Source: an uncultured Cloacibacillus sp.
GTDB lineage: Bacteria > Synergistota > Synergistia > Synergistales > Synergistaceae
Assembly: GCA_900544635.1 (NCBI GenBank)
Contig: UQVV01000091.1
Coordinates: 1-7,216, forward strand
Direction of reading: 5' to 3'
DNA length: 7,216 nt
Part shown: positions 6,901 through 7,216 of the stretch, one piece after another
Layout: each line of letters opens with the position of its first letter
Numbering within the stretch: the first letter of the stretch is position 1
The notes under the pieces: model-generated
Seen by the model: the letters and a program-made list of their open reading frames with translations, nothing else
The model's database searches: none
Told to the model about the DNA's origin: nothing
Program-made: the position numbers and the translations under genes

Positions 6901-7024
6901 ACTCGACGTTCGGCATCCTCTCGACGCCCATGTTCATGTACGAGTAAGCGCCGAAGATTACGGTGGCGATCGTGATGATGAGGACCGTTACCGGCCTGCG
7001 CAGAGAAATTTCCGTGATTTTCAT
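3941..7024 (-). CDS. RND-family efflux permease (HAE1-like, AcrB-type)
   Basis: Inner-membrane proton-driven exporter; 1027 residues, close to the roughly 1,030-1,050 usual for HAE1 pumps. It starts with a first helix at about 12-29, then a porter region (about 30-335), helices 2-7 (about 337-545), a second porter/docking region (about 546-843) and helices 8-12 (about 845-1000), giving the two-fold repeat of the family. The porter shows MPNVEFPIVVV (37-47) and the channel-docking part NLGTEFFPSEDQG (545-557). Aligned by eye to AcrB, the relay Asp-Asp is D401-A402, the Lys is N912 (VVNNAILLVD), and the Arg and Thr are kept as R942 and T949 (RLRAILMT). The ATG at 7024 is fixed: an in-frame TGA lies three codons upstream and AGGGTGAG sits 8 nt away. 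It is the first gene of the operon. The altered relay resembles metal or non-AcrB RND branches in part, but the overall sequence reads as HAE1. Substrate unknown. Confidence 0.97.
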   Translation of the reverse strand: MKITEISLRRPVTVLIITIATVIFGAYSYMNMGVERMPNVEFPIVVVRTTLEGASPAIVDNDVTDVLESRINTIEGIKSMSSSSYEGRSVIVVEFELDRDIDFATADVRNKVSRALGSLPDDCDEPEIDKFDPSDRPIMRVAVKNDGRTDMKTLSRYVDQVVQERLQTVRGVGGVQLPGFREREMRVWLNPEALEGYRITTKEIKDAIYNKHVELPAGRVETGTKEYGIRIIGEYASAAELEYLPIAVRDGAVIRLRDVARVEDGLEDARSSSIYEGKPAIMVSIRKQRGANEVALSRLMHERIAELNKTAPVGTTLVVVSDNARFIMRSMNGVFGDIIASIILTALIMFVFLRTIRATIIACISIPVCLLGSMSVLYLMGITINNMSMMGISLAVGMVVDATTVIMENISRHKSMGKSAFRASEDGTNEIAFAVVAGAATTLAVFVPVAFMGGMMGRYFNAFGVTVSTTIAISLVIAVTLTPFLCSRIMGRSHKPTLLEIALERPFLRLEEQYERALGFAVRHRALVLSSGIALFILGMVFAFNLGTEFFPSEDQGRLRVELELPADTSLEVTTDITKEMVDLIQQNKYVAYTYGEIGSGRGEEVYKSTINIELIDRALRPRAAVIMRGLREELSRYRDADIKMGTWGSSDISLVVMGPTSEELAALGDLIKKDLTENARGLVDITTDLQMNKPRINLALNRGLADDLNISIRDLSDEMLTWFGGDDAGTFNDRGYRYDIRLRSELSGRDDPEKVLKTLITTQGGDTIPAEGVITSSIGMAPNVITRYNRQHSIEIEANVDGISPGEGIEIMQQVFMKYAPKDGMYSMVPTGDSEDMRESFRYMTVALIFAIMLVYMVMAIQFESFIHPLTVMFSLPLMTAGSFGLLALGGLRISVMSFMGIILLVGVVVNNAILLVDVINQLRAAGDDKITAVLKAGPLRLRAILMTTISTLIGSLPVALALSEGGETRQPMSVAVIGGLTTSTLLTLLVIPVVYLIFDDITDRVKASIRRFNAYRRLKSHGRGA
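3948..3955 (-). promoter_or_regulatory. Ribosome binding site of the TolC-family gene
   Basis: The minus strand reads GGGAGGGG inside the last codons of the permease gene. Spacing from the GGGAGG core is 8 nt to the ATG at 3941 and 5 nt to the GTG at 3944, which favours the ATG. Confidence 0.7.
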
Positions 7025-7032
7025 GAAGCGAG

Positions 7033-7040
7033 CTCACCCT
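7033..7040 (-). promoter_or_regulatory. Ribosome binding site of the permease gene
   Basis: The minus strand reads AGGGTGAG with 8 nt to the ATG at 7024. An in-frame TGA at 7036-7034 excludes any longer start. Confidence 0.75.
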
Positions 7041-7071
7041 GTATCGTCTATATCTTTTCCCACACTTAACA

Positions 7072-7100
7072 ATTATACATCTTCGATGTGGAGATTTTAT
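7072..7100 (-). promoter_or_regulatory. Possible promoter of the efflux operon
   Basis: The minus strand has an exact TATAAT (7077-7072) in an AT-rich patch, about 48 nt before the permease ATG, giving an expected leader of about 40 nt. The hexamer 17 nt upstream is ATAAAA (7100-7095), a poor -35 with 3 of 6 matches, so the promoter may need an activator. A second candidate upstream pairs a good -35, TTGACG (7153-7148), with only a weak -10, CATATT, 18 nt on. The -10 match is solid; assignment as the operon promoter is inference. Confidence 0.4.
7077..7089. repeat. Short dyad in the efflux promoter spacer
   Basis: ACATC-TTC-GATGT is a perfect 5-bp inverted repeat with a 3-nt centre. It lies immediately upstream of the TATAAT box, between the putative -10 and -35 of the efflux promoter, which is a typical place for a repressor or activator site. 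It is short enough to arise by chance. Confidence 0.35.
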
Positions 7101-7216
7101 GGCGGAACGCCGGCGTTTGGAAAAATATGCGCAGCGGCGCGGCGCGCCGTCAATTGCGGAAGCGCTGGCGCGCTTCGCGCCGGAGGCCGCGGCTTGCGGC
7201 GCGGAGGTCGGCGCTG
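7099..7216 (+). CDS. Possible divergent gene, 5' part only (unrecognised)
   Basis: An open plus-strand frame begins with ATG at 7099 and runs out of the window after 39 codons (MAERRRLEKYAQRRGAPSI..., then Ala-rich). A GGAG at 7090-7093 lies 5 nt upstream. Base composition changes sharply at this point, from AT-rich intergenic DNA to GC-rich coding-like DNA, which supports a gene start. The predicted N-terminus is basic then Ala/Glu-rich; I recognise no family and see no helix-turn-helix in the part available. If real, its start overlaps the upstream edge of the efflux promoter, making the pair divergent. Another frame, from an ATG at 7086, is also open, and minus-strand frames ending here could be the tail of an upstream gene, so the call is tentative. 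Confidence 0.33.
   Translation, partial: MAERRRLEKYAQRRGAPSIAEALARFAPEAAACGAEVGA

Noticed and set aside
6122..7069. Long plus-strand open frame opposite the start of the permease gene
   Set aside because: It is a shadow of the permease codons, rich in Arg/Ala/Val/Asp/His, with no recognisable domain and no proper ribosome binding site context.
1..7216. CRISPR array, tRNA/rRNA genes, insertion sequence or prophage elements
   Set aside because: No regularly spaced repeats, no tRNA-like cloverleaf, and no transposase or integrase frame were seen on either strand; almost all of the window is occupied by the six minus-strand genes.

Overview
The window looks like chromosomal DNA from a GC-rich, double-membrane (Gram-negative-type) bacterium, because it encodes a complete tripartite RND efflux pump including a signal-peptide-bearing TolC-family outer membrane channel. 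Isoleucine is written mostly as ATA despite the high GC (hand count in the adaptor gene: 15 ATA, 8 ATC, 0 ATT), and AGG arginine codons occur. I read this as a hint towards a lineage such as Synergistota. That is inference only; no marker gene is present.

Layout, all confident genes on the minus strand, read from right to left. Positions 7025-7098 are an AT-rich promoter region with a consensus TATAAT box, a small dyad and a good ribosome binding site. Next come an RND inner-membrane permease (7024-3941), a TolC-like outer membrane factor (3944-2646), an AcrA/HlyD-type periplasmic adaptor (2644-1478) and a six-helix YoaK/DUF1275 membrane protein (1468-800). Junctions are an overlap, a 1-nt gap and a 9-nt gap, so this is almost certainly one transcription unit. 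After a 94-nt gap holding a perfect 11-bp inverted repeat comes a type II toxin-antitoxin pair: a Phd/YefM-type antitoxin (705-451) and a PIN-domain VapC/FitB-like toxin (454-26). At the right edge a possible divergent plus-strand gene starts at 7099 and is cut by the window end. No stretch over 300 bases lacks a gene.

How the parts work together: the permease takes substrate from the inner membrane or periplasm using proton flux, the adaptor joins it to the outer membrane channel, and the channel delivers substrate outside. The role of the DUF1275 protein is unknown; its place at the end of the operon suggests co-expression with the pump. The toxin-antitoxin pair probably has its own promoter and is functionally separate.

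Most of the window is recognisable family biology. The points worth a second look are the permease's altered proton-relay residues (Asp-Ala instead of Asp-Asp, and Asn instead of Lys), the permease-channel-adaptor gene order with a DUF1275 gene appended, the inverted repeat ahead of the toxin-antitoxin operon, and the ATA-rich codon usage. I do not see convincing evidence for an entirely new system.
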